Shown: positions 24,109-36,335 of the stretch, piece by piece
How the letters are laid out: every line of letters begins with the position of its first letter
How positions within the stretch are numbered: position 1 is the stretch's first letter
NCBI GenBank assembly: GCA_964019055.1
Contig: OZ025207.1
Location: 24,647,617 to 24,711,616 of the forward strand
Origin: Anthopleura xanthogrammica
Taxonomy: Eukaryota; Cnidaria; Anthozoa; Actiniaria; Actiniidae
Direction of reading: 5' to 3'
DNA length: 64,000 nucleotides
Made by a program: the position numbers and the translations under genes
The notes under the pieces: generated by a model
Databases searched by the model: none
Told to the model about the DNA's origin: nothing
What the model saw: only the letters and a program-made list of their open reading frames with translations

Positions 24109-27100
24109 TTACTTGGTCATCGCGTACTTGATTTCTTCTACTGTTTGATCCCATCCATGATCAGTCACAACCTTGTACACTTCCATCACAAGATCAGGGA
24201 AATATTCCAGAAACGCAAAGTCTTCCAGTAACAATTTCTTGATTGGTGTTGGCCGTGTGGCTTCAGAGACGTGTGCGTAAGCATTTCGTATAAACCGCAC
24301 TAACTCTACTACAGAGTGAGTATCGTAAGACCTTCTCCTTGGTGGAGTCATTTCAGCGTAGATAGGAGGCATGTCCTTATACCTGGGGTCATTCCACTTC
24401 CCATGCACGACTATGGTACTAAAGTTCTTCTCCAAGTCGGTCTCCACAGGAGTGAAGCCAGTTGATCTTCTTGCACGTGGGCATCCAAACTCTGACTGAT
24501 TTCCAACAGCAATGAGAAGATCGACTTTTCTCTTCTTTGACCAGAACAATGGATGATCTAGACTTTCTGCTGCACATGGGCGTTTGTCTTTATCACATTC
24601 GAGCATCCTTTGTACAAGGTGAGTAGCCTCTAGCTGAATAGATCTATCCCATCCTTTCAGGTTTCCATTCATGATGTTGGCTTCTGTTTCGTGAGCAATC
24701 TGATATTCTCCCTTACTGGCACAATCACATGGAGAAAATGGGTGTTTTTGTTCTGACAGAATGTAATGAACAACAAGTCCACATGAAAACATGTCGGATG
24801 CCTTGGAATGATCATGAGTACCCATCAACACTTCTGGAGCCATATAACACCTCGTTCCTGCATTAGTACCAAGCACTGTAGTTGTGATATTATCAACGCG
24901 ACGGCTGAGACCAAAGTCAGCAATTTTCAAACGTAGTTCAGGATGGGTTTTATAAAGAATATTCCCAGGCTTCAGGTCGCGATGAATGATATCTTTCGCA
25001 TGCAGAAACCTCAACCCCTTGACTAAATCTTCACAAAGTTGAGTACTTTTTGTCGCGTCAAATGTGGAACCATCAGTAAGGTACTCGTCAAGATCTCCTT
25101 CCATCAGTTCTAAAACGATGTATGAGAACTTGTCCTCTTCAAAGAAATGCAAATATCGAACAATTTGTTCGCAATCTGCAAGAACAGTGAGATTTGTAAT
25201 CTCTCGTTTGTCTTCTGGTCGCTGCATACGTACTTTCTCAATGCGCTTGACGGCCACTTCTCTACCATCTTTTTCATTGATTCCAACAAAGACATGGCCA
25301 AATGAGCCACTTCCTACGTGTTCTTTGTGACACCAGAATTCCTCATGGATCACATCGCACTCTTGTCGTCTAGCAACTTTGGCCAATTTGACTTCATATT
25401 TCTTGGAAATAGAAGTCCACGGAATGAGTACAGAGACTTTGTCAAAATCTAAGGGTTTTGTGAGGAGTTCTTTAAGAGCATCAGAAGTATCTGCCATGTC
25501 CAGGCAGGACTTGCTATCAGCTCCATACAAACGAAGGATCTTTATGGTTTCACAATGAATGCGCACAGATGAGTTCTCAAACTTTGCTTGTATTGAATGG
25601 TCTGGTGTGTCCATTCTTCTTTTCTTTGATTGAGGATGTTCCTCATCAATTGTTTCATCGTCTTCACTAGCTGACATTTCAATAGCTGCAGAGGAAGACT
25701 TCTCTTCTGCTTTGTTATCCAATACGCCAGTTTTTATAATATTCCTACAGCAAAGACGAAGTGGTTCGGATGCAGTGGTAGAACATTTCCTTGACTTTAA
25801 AATATCTTGGACAAGATTCGTTTTCCAATTTGTCCGTGTTGACTCGTCTTTGCAGATGGCATTCAAAAGACCTACAGCAAATGTCTCGGACTGAGTGAGG
25901 CCCTCCTTACAAGCAACGTCAACCAGAGCTTCCGCAAGAACAAAGTTCTCTAGGTTAATGAGAATGCTTAAAACTGACTCATCCTTATTGTCAGCTGTCC
26001 ATGGATCAAGCCCCTTTTCGATGGCAGTTTTCCAAAGTGATTTTTGCTCTTCTAACTCTGCAACATCTTGGTAGATACGCTCAAGAAAAAATAATGACCA
26101 CTTATTTTTCACCGCGGCTAAAAGAGGTGATGCTCCTGATGAATCAACATCGTTAGCGTTTGCTCCAGCATCAAGCAACAGCTTCACAGCTATCCAGGTT
26201 TTGCAGAAATGCAAAGGGGTTTCATCGTCATCATTTTTGGCATTCAATTTTGCTCCACACTGTAAAAGGTAGTTTAAGATCGTTTCTAAGAATTTCTCAA
26301 ATGTGAGATCTCTAGTAACATTGCTTGTATATTCTTGAGGTGATGGTAATTCTAGTGACGCCCAAAGGTGCAGTGGTGAATTGAGATCAACATCCCTTCC
26401 GTTAACAATTGCTCTCAGGTTTTTTACTTTAACAGATAAAAATAACGGCAAAAGCTTCATTGCTTCCTGCAAGAAATCTTGCCGCACTTTCTTATCATGT
26501 AAGCGAATACCTTGTTGGAAAAGGTTTAATGTTAAATGATAAACAGTTTTTCCACTTTCTTCAATGCCGGATCTGTGTTTTGACAAAAATCTACAGACTT
26601 CCACCAGGGTTTTTACTGCTGATATTTGATTTACTTCTCGTAACTGCCCTACATCTGTAGACAAACAAAACATAAGAGGTGTTTGGTTCTTATGGTTTCT
26701 CAAGTTAAATTGAACACCAAGTTTCTCCAGCTGAAGACAAATCTCCATCACGATCTCTTGAGGTACACCCATCAATGCTAAACCAGTCGCATAGTGAAGG
26801 GCTGTATTACCATCTGAATCAACACTATTAGGGTTGGCACCTAGCTCAACCAATAGTTGTAAAGCTTCTGATACTCCTCCATTTTCACATTTTCCATTTA
26901 TACGCGTAATCAACATTTCCATTTTCTTTTCATTGTCAATAAACTGACTAGCTAGTTCTAAAGCTCTAGTGATGTCTGTTTGCCGCCGATTCCCAGAAGA
27001 TGCCAGTGATATTTTTGGAAACATAAGAGAAAACTTACAAAAGACTATGTTCAAAATTGCTTCAGCAAATGTTGCTTTCTGTACTTCACCTTCTTCAAGC

Positions 27101-27930
27101 AATTCGAAAACTCCAGGAGGAATCTTTTGTGAAAGTGAGTTTTCACTATCATAATGGGATAAATGTCTGTCAACAAAAAAGTTAAAAATGCTGCAATTAA
27201 AAATATCTCTCAAGAAAAATGGATATTTTTTTCCTATTTCAAAAAGAATACGAGCTGACTTTGGATAGTTAAGAGCGTAAAACAATGATGTTCTCCCATA
27301 AACATCTCGCACATTAACAAATGCACCGCCAGTATCAATCAATGCGCGAACCACATTTTCGTTGTTACTTTGTTGGACAGCATGAAACAAAGCCGTTTGG
27401 CCATTATCATCAGTTTTATTGATATCAGCACCAGCATCAATCAATGCACGAACCATACTCTCGTTGCTACTTTGTTGGACAGCATAAAATAAGGCTGTTT
27501 TTCCAGAAATACCAAAGCTACCTCTCATGTTGATATCAGCTTCAGTATCCATCAATGAATGAACAACATTGTCGTAGTTATCTTCTTCAAACCGAGTTTG
27601 GTCAAAACAATCAGTTATATTGACATCAGCACCAGCATCAATCAATGCACGAACCACATTTTCGTTGTTACTTTGTCGGACAGCATAAAACAAAGCAGTT
27701 TGGCCATTATGATCAGTTTTGTTGACATCAGCACCAGCAACAATCAATGTACGAACCACACTCTCGTTGTTACTTTGTTGGACAGCATGAAACAAAGCAG
27801 TTTCACCAAAATGATTAGTTATGTTGACATCAGCACCGGCATTAATCAGTGCACGGGTCTCGTTCTCGTTTCTTTGGGTGACGGCACGAATCAAGGTATC
27901 AAACTTTTCAGTACTGTTATCAGTAGTCAT
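24109..27930 (-). CDS. RNase L-like ankyrin-kinase-KEN protein, unit 2, intact
   Basis: A single open frame of 1273 codons runs from ATG 27930 to TAA 24109-24111. Residues 1-~270 are ankyrin repeats (DAGADVNITDHFGETALFHAV type); ~370-~700 hold a second, divergent ankyrin block (LGANPNSVDSDGNTALHYA, GANANDVDSSGASPLLAA). Around 770 is an acidic stretch followed by SKKRRMD, a possible nuclear localisation signal. The kinase spans ~865-1131 with GSGSFG at 873-878, Lys895, HRD Asp985 and DFG Asp1005. The KEN domain is ~1132-1273 with Tyr1202, Arg1215, Asn1216 and His1220 in the spacing of IRE1 catalytic residues. In IRE1 and RNase L, kinase-domain dimerisation activates KEN to cut RNA. The ankyrin stack would be the ligand sensor, as in RNase L for 2-5A; the ligand here is unknown. 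No introns interrupt the coding sequence. Best reference copy of the array. Confidence 0.93.
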   Translation of the reverse strand: MTTDNSTEKFDTLIRAVTQRNENETRALINAGADVNITNHFGETALFHAVQQSNNESVVRTLIVAGADVNKTDHNGQTALFYAVRQSNNENVVRALIDAGADVNITDCFDQTRFEEDNYDNVVHSLMDTEADINMRGSFGISGKTALFYAVQQSSNESMVRALIDAGADINKTDDNGQTALFHAVQQSNNENVVRALIDTGGAFVNVRDVYGRTSLFYALNYPKSARILFEIGKKYPFFLRDIFNCSIFNFFVDRHLSHYDSENSLSQKIPPGVFELLEEGEVQKATFAEAILNIVFCKFSLMFPKISLASSGNRRQTDITRALELASQFIDNEKKMEMLITRINGKCENGGVSEALQLLVELGANPNSVDSDGNTALHYATGLALMGVPQEIVMEICLQLEKLGVQFNLRNHKNQTPLMFCLSTDVGQLREVNQISAVKTLVEVCRFLSKHRSGIEESGKTVYHLTLNLFQQGIRLHDKKVRQDFLQEAMKLLPLFLSVKVKNLRAIVNGRDVDLNSPLHLWASLELPSPQEYTSNVTRDLTFEKFLETILNYLLQCGAKLNAKNDDDETPLHFCKTWIAVKLLLDAGANANDVDSSGASPLLAAVKNKWSLFFLERIYQDVAELEEQKSLWKTAIEKGLDPWTADNKDESVLSILINLENFVLAEALVDVACKEGLTQSETFAVGLLNAICKDESTRTNWKTNLVQDILKSRKCSTTASEPLRLCCRNIIKTGVLDNKAEEKSSSAAIEMSASEDDETIDEEHPQSKKRRMDTPDHSIQAKFENSSVRIHCETIKILRLYGADSKSCLDMADTSDALKELLTKPLDFDKVSVLIPWTSISKKYEVKLAKVARRQECDVIHEEFWCHKEHVGSGSFGHVFVGINEKDGREVAVKRIEKVRMQRPEDKREITNLTVLADCEQIVRYLHFFEEDKFSYIVLELMEGDLDEYLTDGSTFDATKSTQLCEDLVKGLRFLHAKDIIHRDLKPGNILYKTHPELRLKIADFGLSRRVDNITTTVLGTNAGTRCYMAPEVLMGTHDHSKASDMFSCGLVVHYILSEQKHPFSPCDCASKGEYQIAHETEANIMNGNLKGWDRSIQLEATHLVQRMLECDKDKRPCAAESLDHPLFWSKKRKVDLLIAVGNQSEFGCPRARRSTGFTPVETDLEKNFSTIVVHGKWNDPRYKDMPPIYAEMTPPRRRSYDTHSVVELVRFIRNAYAHVSEATRPTPIKKLLLEDFAFLEYFPDLVMEVYKVVTDHGWDQTVEEIKYAMTK

Positions 27931-28674
27931 CGTCTTATGTCAGAAGATTTCATGACCAACTGTAATATGTTGTTACAGTATATTTTCTGTTTCAGTGTCA
28001 TAAAAAGGATTCATGTCCAACTGCTCTTTACTGGATTCAAGCCCAGTGTTTGTTTGTCATAAGCATTCCACATATTGAACAAGATCTCATCTTTTCATCT
28101 CAATTCATTGGTTCAACTTACGATAAATCCGTCATATACCAGGTAATCCCTGTTCTTTCACAATATTTTCGTTCATTTGTAGTCTTATATTCGTGATAGA
28201 AGTGTTTCTTTGCAGATCTCTTGGCCTTGTAATGTTGTTGTTAAGGCACTTCCGCCTTCGTTATTCAATGCAGCACATTGTAGTCACATATCGATCGTTG
28301 ATATCACTTGAACATCACTGTACCTATCAGAACGATTGTACTAAGACAAGATTACAGTAGATCTAACCACGTTCAAGGTGAGATATCGAAGAGATTTCAA
28401 GAAAAACTAGAGTAGAAATCCTTGCTTCATTCGGAACTCTTCGAAATCTTGGAATGTGCAGACTTGCATATATCCATATATGGTAATAATAACACAGGGA
28501 TCCCAATAATGATGCCAAATATACGGTTAGATTTTTCCACCTTTACTATCATTTGTTTCTTATCTCTGACAAGAAAGGCGAGTATGTTTATCAATCTAGT
28601 TTCTTTACACATCTCATGATTATTATCGAATCAAAGTATTTATTTTTCCACAAGAAAGACATTTTCTCTTTTTT
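27931..28674. promoter_or_regulatory. Bidirectional spacer upstream of unit 2
   Basis: Same sequence as upstream of unit 1, including the plus-strand donor TTCAAG|GTGAGATATC near 28372. The remaining part before TIMM21 copy B (29626-29716) is separated by the 951-bp TIR element. Without that element the ATG-to-ATG distance is 836 bp, as in unit 1. Confidence 0.45.
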
Positions 28675-29625
28675 ACTGGGTTGCTATGGTAGCAAACCAG
28701 TCTTAAAATGAGATCCGTTTTTCGGGCGTCAGGTAGACCATAATTTCACACGTCATAATTGGTCGAGAACTTGTAAACAATGTCCAATGTCCAATGAAGT
28801 TGCCACACGACATCGAGGACGATGTATTTATAGTTTTTAGTGTTGTGTCGCCATTAATTCATTCGTTCAGGGTTCGTGAAGTACTATTTTGTCTGTAGGC
28901 ATGTTGCATACTATTGTCTTTAGGTTTTTTAACGCTACGCTTAAACTACTTACAAACACACACGCCGTACGTGGTAGACACACACTAAAAGATGTTAATG
29001 AGCGATTTTGGAACGGGTTGGTCCACATACTCAAAGAGAGAAGTCTGAGAATCTATGAGCTATCTCTGAGAATCTATGAGCAAACTACGGTATGAGAATC
29101 GTAGAACTAGACAAACTAGTCAAAATAGACTAAGAGAATCTATAAACTACCTAGCTATGATCAAACTAGATCTTACCAGATCTCAGATACAAAAAAATAT
29201 ACTGAGACAAACTACATAGATAGTGATCTACAAGAAAGCGAACTGCCAAGACTCCTTGTTGAATATTTCCATTTATGAAAATACAGAAAACAAAAACTGA
29301 GGGAAAAACAAATGACCAGTTAAACACATTTTGGCTAAGAGTATTTACGTTGATAAAACGTTTGTTTTGCAGCGAACAGTTTCGATACTGAAATAGATAT
29401 GTTTATTTCATCAGCTAGTCTTGAAAGGTACTCTAGTCTACTCTAGTAGGTCAAGTAGAAATATAATATGCGTTGACAAGTCAGTAACGCAACACTAATG
29501 TCTTACTAGAATTTAAAATGTTTTTTAATAAAGGGGGACTTTGAACCCAAAAGGAACACTTTGGTAAGAAATAATAGAGTATATAGGATTGGAGAGTGGG
29601 CGAGATCTCGCACAGGCAACCCAGT
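28675..29625. mobile_element. 951-bp DNA element with ACTGGGTTGC terminal inverted repeats
   Basis: It begins ACTGGGTTGC and ends GCAACCCAGT, a perfect 10-bp inverted pair. It is absent from the same place in units 1 and 4. Inside are two GTCCAATG boxes, a TATTTATAG box and a 68-codon plus-strand frame (28889-29095, starting MSVGMLHTIVFRFFNATLKL) that I do not recognise. No target duplication is evident. A second copy lies at 43936-44940. Confidence 0.65.
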
Positions 29626-29716
29626 GAACGCTCCAAGAGCGTCTAGTTTCTGTCTATTTTTAGCTCCCAGTTCCCTCATCCAGTTCCCATCATCCCTCAC
29701 TGGCTCCACATCCAAG

Positions 29717-30516
29717 ATGGCGGCTCAAATGTTCAGATTTTCAAGAAAGTTCAACGACGTCAAGTTTGTTGGCAAATATCTAATATTTGGTGTAAAGAAT
29801 AACAGCAAAGCTAAAATACTCAACCAGTGTACATGCAGATGGCTGTCTAGCTTGAATGGTCCAATGTTTGGGGATAATTTAACGAACACAGCGTGTATAA
29901 GTTCAGCCAACTCCAAATGGCTTCCAAACAAGATGGCGAAACCTTTGTTGGTGAGGTGGCTAGCAAATGAATCCAAGAAGAAGAAAGACAGTTGGTTGAG
30001 TGATGTTGGTTGAGTGATGGTGGCTGAATAGGTACTATTTGTAAATGTCAGTTTTGGATTTATTTCATGGCTTAAATGCGTTTGCTCCATTATTCTAACA
30101 TTATTTAAATTATTTGTTTACATAATTTGTTCATTCATTCATTTTTTTTTTACGTATACTGGAATTTGCTATATATGATCCATGGATTGTTGCAAATAAA
30201 TAATGTAGACAGCAGTGTGTTGGGAGATTTGATGGAGACACAAGAGCAGCCACAATCTCAGCTAACAGTGGGTGCCAAAGGTATGCATGACGTTGTTCTT
30301 GGTGAGAAACTCCAAAACCCCTACCCCCTACCCCCACAGGGAAAGGCCGGGGTTCATAAACTAACTTGGTAGAGGGGATCAGGATTCTAGTGTTCAAGTT
30401 TAGAAGTAAAAATCTAGTTACCATGGGTAGTTAACTATATTTCTTTTTAACAGTTGTTCAGGCTGGAAGAGATGTTACATATTTTGGTATCATCCTCGTT
30501 GGATTTGCTGTCACTG
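29717..30516 (+). pseudogene. TIMM21 copy B: exons 1 and 2 only, exon 1 interrupted
   Basis: Exon 1 starts at ATG 29717 and matches the functional gene until AAGAAAGACAG, where about 215 bp of unrelated sequence (to about 30212) intervene before the exon resumes CAGTGTGTTGGG. The hexamer AGACAG is present on both sides. The insert lacks proper splice sites, so it is more likely an insertion than an intron; it introduces TGA stops. Exon 2 (30454-30516, 63 bp) is intact with its donor CACTG|GTAAGG. Exons 3-6 are missing. Confidence 0.85.
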
Positions 30517-31995
30517 GTAAGGAATATCTGTGGAGCATTTTTCATATAACTTAAGTGATAAACATACAGTGCTGTCATACAGTACATACACAGTATGATA
30601 AGCCGTAATATTTAAATCAATTCTCACTGCCTTACAGTAATGAGGGTTTATCAGATCTAACGTGACATTTTAAATTTTAAACAAAAAACGAAAATATAAT
30701 ATTTGAAAAGAGTATACCAAAATTAGTAAAATTGGAAAGTTTGAAGTGGTTTTATTGAATAGAGGAAAGATATGGGCGACCGAAGTTGACTGCCTTTACG
30801 AAGAAATGTATGGAAAACATTTGGATAGGCAAGCAGTTGCCTTTTTAGTATTCGTAGCATATCAAAACTGTTTACAAACAAGCACTAATTTTGGTATGCC
30901 TTGCCCAAATTAATATACCTTAGCTAATTACCCTATATACCCCCAAAAATTTCAAGATATTTGAACATGTGGCAATTATATCTACTAGAACTACTAGAAC
31001 TATTATGTTTAAATTCATTTGGAGCAAAATCAATGTACTATTAAAATAGCTTACTCACTGATTAATTGCTTATTATCACTTCTGGTAGTATCTGCATTTT
31101 GACTGCCTTGTAGAAATATTATGTTGAAGGTTGTCTGTATATCTTGTTTTCTGGTTTCATGTTGTACAAATAGTCAGATAGAATACTTTGAGGAGCTATT
31201 TTGACATGATTTGATTTAAGAATCGCTAGTTGCCCCCAGTCAACCATTGGAGGCCCCCCCCCCCCCCCCTCCCGTCAAATCGAACAAAGTCACATGATTA
31301 ATTGATAGTAAGCAATATACCAAAAGGGGCTGGCACCTGACTCGATCAACAGGAAAACACCAAGATATGTATCATCACCAACATTTAAAAAAAAAAATTG
31401 TTGATAAACTGTATTCCTTATTTACACAATCCTTTCAGAGGATTGGTTTTAGTTTTTAGATGATGCTTAAGTATTGTTCATGAATGCGTTTGTGAATATG
31501 ATTTTTTAAACATTTAAATTGCTTAGTGATAATGTTTATGTACTTGTTTTAATTGCAGTGAACTTGTAAAGGCACTACTCTCGTGTGTCAAGGTTTTGGG
31601 GAAGGCCGTCCATTATTGCAGAGCAAGTCAATGGTAATTTTAATATGTAACAATAGGGTCACTGTATAAAGTATTACCTAATAGACCCTTTTCGAATATG
31701 GCGTTTATGACATCAAACGAGGAGTTCCAGAATGTCCCGGACGTTATGAGTGATAATGATTGTGTTTTGGAGTCTGGGGCATTCTAGTCCCAGATGCTGC
31801 TAGTGGAAATCATTGGGTTTCGACATCCGGGACATTCTCATTCTCATTAAATTATTTATTTATACACCTACAATGTAATTGCAAGAATGTTGTCATATGA
31901 AAATAGAAAATAATAAATAGGAATAATTCCTATTTAATTATTGAATTATTTTTGCAATTAAACAGGTGTAATTATTTCACTGTTTTGAAGGTATA
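30517..31995. other. Duplicated intron 2-derived sequence in unit 3, no gene seen
   Basis: The start is shared with TIMM21 intron 2 (54951-55077), after which it aligns only with 16240-17540 of the previous unit. AT-rich with homopolymer runs; no conserved coding frame. Confidence 0.45.
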
Positions 31996-32422
<427 letters not shown>

Positions 32423-32694
32423 TGAAAACTAGTACTCATACAGTATTATCTCACCCAATGTACTAATATAAGGATTTTGTTTTTCCCCATCCTATCTTCT
32501 ATCACCTGGTTCAATATCTAAAGTCATCAGGTCTGCTGGACTACTGGATCACTGCTATGGTCAAGCACTTGAACCCATTTTCATCATTACAAGACCATCG
32601 GCTGCCATCGATCAAGAATTTACTAGCTCAGACCATTCAAAATTTGATTGACAGAAGCTTCATTTAATTATATTTTTAATTTGGTCCTTTTCAG

Positions 32695-32804
32695 ATCTTA
32701 TCTTCAGCCTCATTTCATAAACAAGATATCTTAACACCCAAGTGGGAGAGGTGGATCTCCCATGAACTACAAAGAATGGGAGAACGAAATGTGATGAACT
32801 TGAG
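32695..32804 (+). other. Exon-like segment, second copy
   Basis: Paralogue of 20062-20173 with the same TTTTCAG acceptor and TTGAG|GTAATA donor; 110 bp reading ...FHKQDILTPKWERWISHELQ.... The protein is unknown. Confidence 0.3.
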
Positions 32805-33239
32805 GTAATATAACTAATTTTCATTCAATTCAACATCTAAATTTAATTCAACAGCACATATAAACTAAACACTAAACAACTTTATTACCTCACATGTGTT
32901 GCCTATTTACTTTTTTGTTCTATATTTATAACTATATTTCTGTTTTTGCTTGACCATTTTTTTGTTTCTTTCTCTTCTATATTCATTATATTTATTATTA
33001 TAACTACTTTGTATTATTTACAAAATCTCTCAAGACTCTTTTCTGGCCTAACATTGTAAATATTTTTTGTGGGTAATTGTGTAGATCAGTCTTCCAGCTG
33101 TTACAATTAACCAATGTCCATAAAATATGTAAATTTATTCCTTTATATGTAGATGTAGTAATCTGTGACATAATTAAAAGAATCTTGCATCTTGAATCTT
33201 GAATCATATAATTTATTTTATTTTGTTTCAAAACTTGTA

Positions 33240-33515
33240 GTGAGATGACGAGATGATGATATACAGTATATATATTTTTGTATTTGCACATGCTACATAT
33301 ACTTACTTACGTGAGCCCATCTCCCCCATTGGAACATAGCCCATCAATAACTTTCCTGCAATCAGCATGGTTTTGGGCATTTCTGGCAATCAGTGAACAA
33401 GTCATATGACAACTGTCCATTTCCTTCTCCAAGTTCCTTCTCTAGGAATTCCTCGGCTTCCCCCTTTTCCTTTTACCCCTGGGATTCCAGGACATTCTTT
33501 ATTGATGAATTTGTC
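33240..33515 (-). mobile_element. LINE reverse-transcriptase C-terminal tail (copy 2)
   Basis: Minus-strand frames read NPRGKRKRGKPRNS, NLEKEMDSCHMTCSLIARNA and HADCRKVIDGLCSNGGDGLT, the basic tail and final helices typical of LINE reverse transcriptases. A TAG breaks the tail. It duplicates 20290-20570. Confidence 0.6.
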
Positions 33516-33614
33516 TTTTTATTTTACACATTAACAGGTTGGTGATTAGTTCTTGTGGAGGAGTGCAAGAATAAAGACAGTATTCCTATTAACAGGCAGA
33601 CTCCCACTACCAAA

Positions 33615-34230
33615 CCTGAATTGAATCCTTCTCCCTAACCCAGACCTACTACCAATCCCACTCCCAGACCCAAGCAGTCTACTCTCCATCCCTAACCCAG
33701 ACCTACTACCAATCCCACTCCCAGACCCAAGCAGTCTACTCTCCATCCCTAACCCAGACCTACTACCAATCCCACTCCCAGACCCAAGCAGTCTACTCTC
33801 CATCTCTAACCCAGACCTACTACCAATCCCACTCCCAAACCCAAGCAGTCTACTCTCCATCCCTAACCCAGACCTACTACCAATCCCACTCCCAAACTCA
33901 AGCAGTCTACTCTCCATCCCTAACCCAGACCTACTACCAACCCCACTATCAAACCCAAGCAGTCTACTCTCCATCCCTAATCCAGACCTACTACCAATCC
34001 CACTCCCAGACCCAAGCAGTCTACTCTCCATCCCTAACCCAGACCTACTACCAATCCCACTCCCAGACCCAAGCAGTCTACTCTCCATCCCTAACCCAGA
34101 CCTACTACCAATCCCACTCCCAGACCCAAGCAGTCTACTCTCCATCCCTATCCCAGACCTACTACCAATCCCACTCCCAGACCCAAGCAGTCTACTCAAT
34201 CCCTAACCCAGACCTCCCACTCCCACTCCC
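33615..34230. repeat. 57-bp minisatellite, about ten copies
   Basis: Regular 57-bp units (19 codons) keep a minus frame open, coding repeats of GSGSGIGSRSGLGMESRLL. The previous unit has only three to four broken copies, so this is not taken as a gene. Confidence 0.92.
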
Positions 34231-34539
34231 AAACCTGCAACCCCTGGCCCCGACATCTCTACACCATCCATTAATATGATTCTAGGAAAGGTTAGTAATA
34301 AAGGGAAGGGATGGCTTGTTGTTGAAGAAAAAGATGGGGAAGGAAAAGACATTTCCCAAGAAACCTCTTGTGAGGGCACAATCTAAAAAAGTTTCAAAAT
34401 GCTAAGTAATAATTTTTTGGAAGTTACAGGCAAGAACATAAACCTCTTATACTGTAGAAACTTTAGGTGTTGTAATTATTTTGAAACACAAATTAAAGAA
34501 ATTATTAGACATAAAAAGGAGAAATATGAATACAGCTAG

Positions 34540-35570
34540 TGCAACTGAACTGCAATCTTTATTTCATCCTTTTGATAACTAATTATAAGTGAAACAATCA
34601 TAACACAAACGGAACTCTCTGGTGCTGTGAATTGAAAACAATTTTCAATCAGGAAAAAACTACCAGGGTACACAAGACAGCTTCATGCTGTTGAGGGAAT
34701 TCCCCAAACTGACCTGGCTACCCTTGCTGAAAGTTGACCAGGTACTAACCTAAACAGTTCCATGTGTGTTCCAAAGCTCACCTGACTACAATTGTCAATC
34801 AATACTGAAGTTACACTAAGGGATTATATCTGTGTTATATAAAGAGTACTAGAAATAATCGACTACATCAATGACTATGGCAAAATTATGCCTTATCGTA
34901 CAATTGAGTAACAGTGTATTTTCTAAAGCTATGAACTGAAGTTCAATAATATACTGAGTAATGAGTCTGACTATATGAAAGATAAAAGCATTAGTCCTCC
35001 CCATGTAAGAACTAGTAATGCATGGAACAGTTAAAACATACTGCGACCATCCAAACCTTATTAATCATCAATAATAGAATATAAGATACTACTGATTGTT
35101 CATTCCTGGATCCGCCCCAGGATAACGATAAAATATTACATACAAATTTGACAAATATATTTTGTACTCAAATAGACAACTCAAGAAAAACTGATTAATT
35201 CAAGCTTAAAATACAGCAGCTGAATATGAAGAAAACTACAATAAAAATCAAACCACAACCTGTATGTACATGATTATGATATGTAACCCAGAACACTAGC
35301 TATAACTCCATTCAATGTGTTTAAAATACCCTTCAATCAATCTCATCTGAATAAGTTTGATTGATGCTGTAATTGATGGTATTGTCTGGTTGATGTAAGT
35401 AAAACTGCCCATTGAAATGAAATCTTATTCCAAGAAAAATTTTATGCTTCACTCTGAATAACTGAAATTGAATGAATGGGCTTTTTTTTTCTTTTCCATT
35501 TTTTTGTTTAATTCTTCTCTTCATTTTCTTTTTCATCTAATATGTACACTATCTTAAGAAGTAATTTAGG
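34540..35570. other. Shared 3' flank of unit 3, noncoding
   Basis: Paralogous to 21185-22270 and 48190-49180. No gene seen. Confidence 0.4.
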
Positions 35571-35571
35571 G

Positions 35572-35813
35572 ACTGGTCATTAATTAGAGGGGGGAGAGGG
35601 CTGATGCAAATGGGGGAAGGGTTATTATTTTCATGCAAACTCATAGGGAGGGTCACAAAACAAATTGTGCAAGCCTTTGAGAGGGGGTCACTATCAATTT
35701 ATAGAATAATATGGGGGGTCAACAATTTTTCTGCAGCAGAAAAGGGGGCCAGTGAAAAATATCCAAATCAAAAGTAAAATGCACCAGCCTTCCCCCTCTT
35801 ATTACTGACCAGT
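35572..35813. mobile_element. MITE with ACTGGTCA terminal inverted repeats (unit 3 copy)
   Basis: Same ends and place as in unit 2; inherited with the duplication. Confidence 0.7.
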
Positions 35814-35859
35814 CTCCTATGAAAAAAGGAACAAAGTGTTTGTTAATGTCTTTTCAGTT

Positions 35860-36335
35860 TATCTTACTGATTGATACCCCTGCCCTCCCCTACTAAATCA
35901 ATTATCAATGGTCCTTTAATACCAGTATTTGTTGTACAGTGTTGTGTCTTGTTTATCCTACTGATTGATATCCCTCCCCTCCCCTACTAAATCAATTATC
36001 AATGGTCCTTTAATACCAGTGTTTGTTGTACAGTGTTGTGTCTTGTTTATCCTACTGATTGATATCCCTCCCCTCCCCTACTAAATCAATTATCAATGGT
36101 CCTTTAATACCAGTGTTTGTTGTACAGTGTTGTGTCTTGTTTATCCTACTGATTGATATCCCTCCCCTCCCCTACTAAATCAATTATCAATGGTCCTTTA
36201 ATACCAGTGTTTGTTGTACAGTGTTGTGTCTTGTTTATCCTACTGATTGATACCCCTCCCCTACTAAATCAATTATCAATGGTCCTTTAATACCAGTGTT
36301 TGTAGATAGTTGATAACAATCTTGTGTTGTACAGT
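35860..36335. repeat. 94-bp tandem repeat, five copies
   Basis: Same unit as at 22550-22915, with one more copy. Confidence 0.85.

Noticed and set aside
33546..34199. Gly/Ser-rich 217-codon frame on minus
   Set aside because: Kept open by a 57-bp minisatellite; the paralogous locus at 20650-20930 has broken copies, so no gene is supported.
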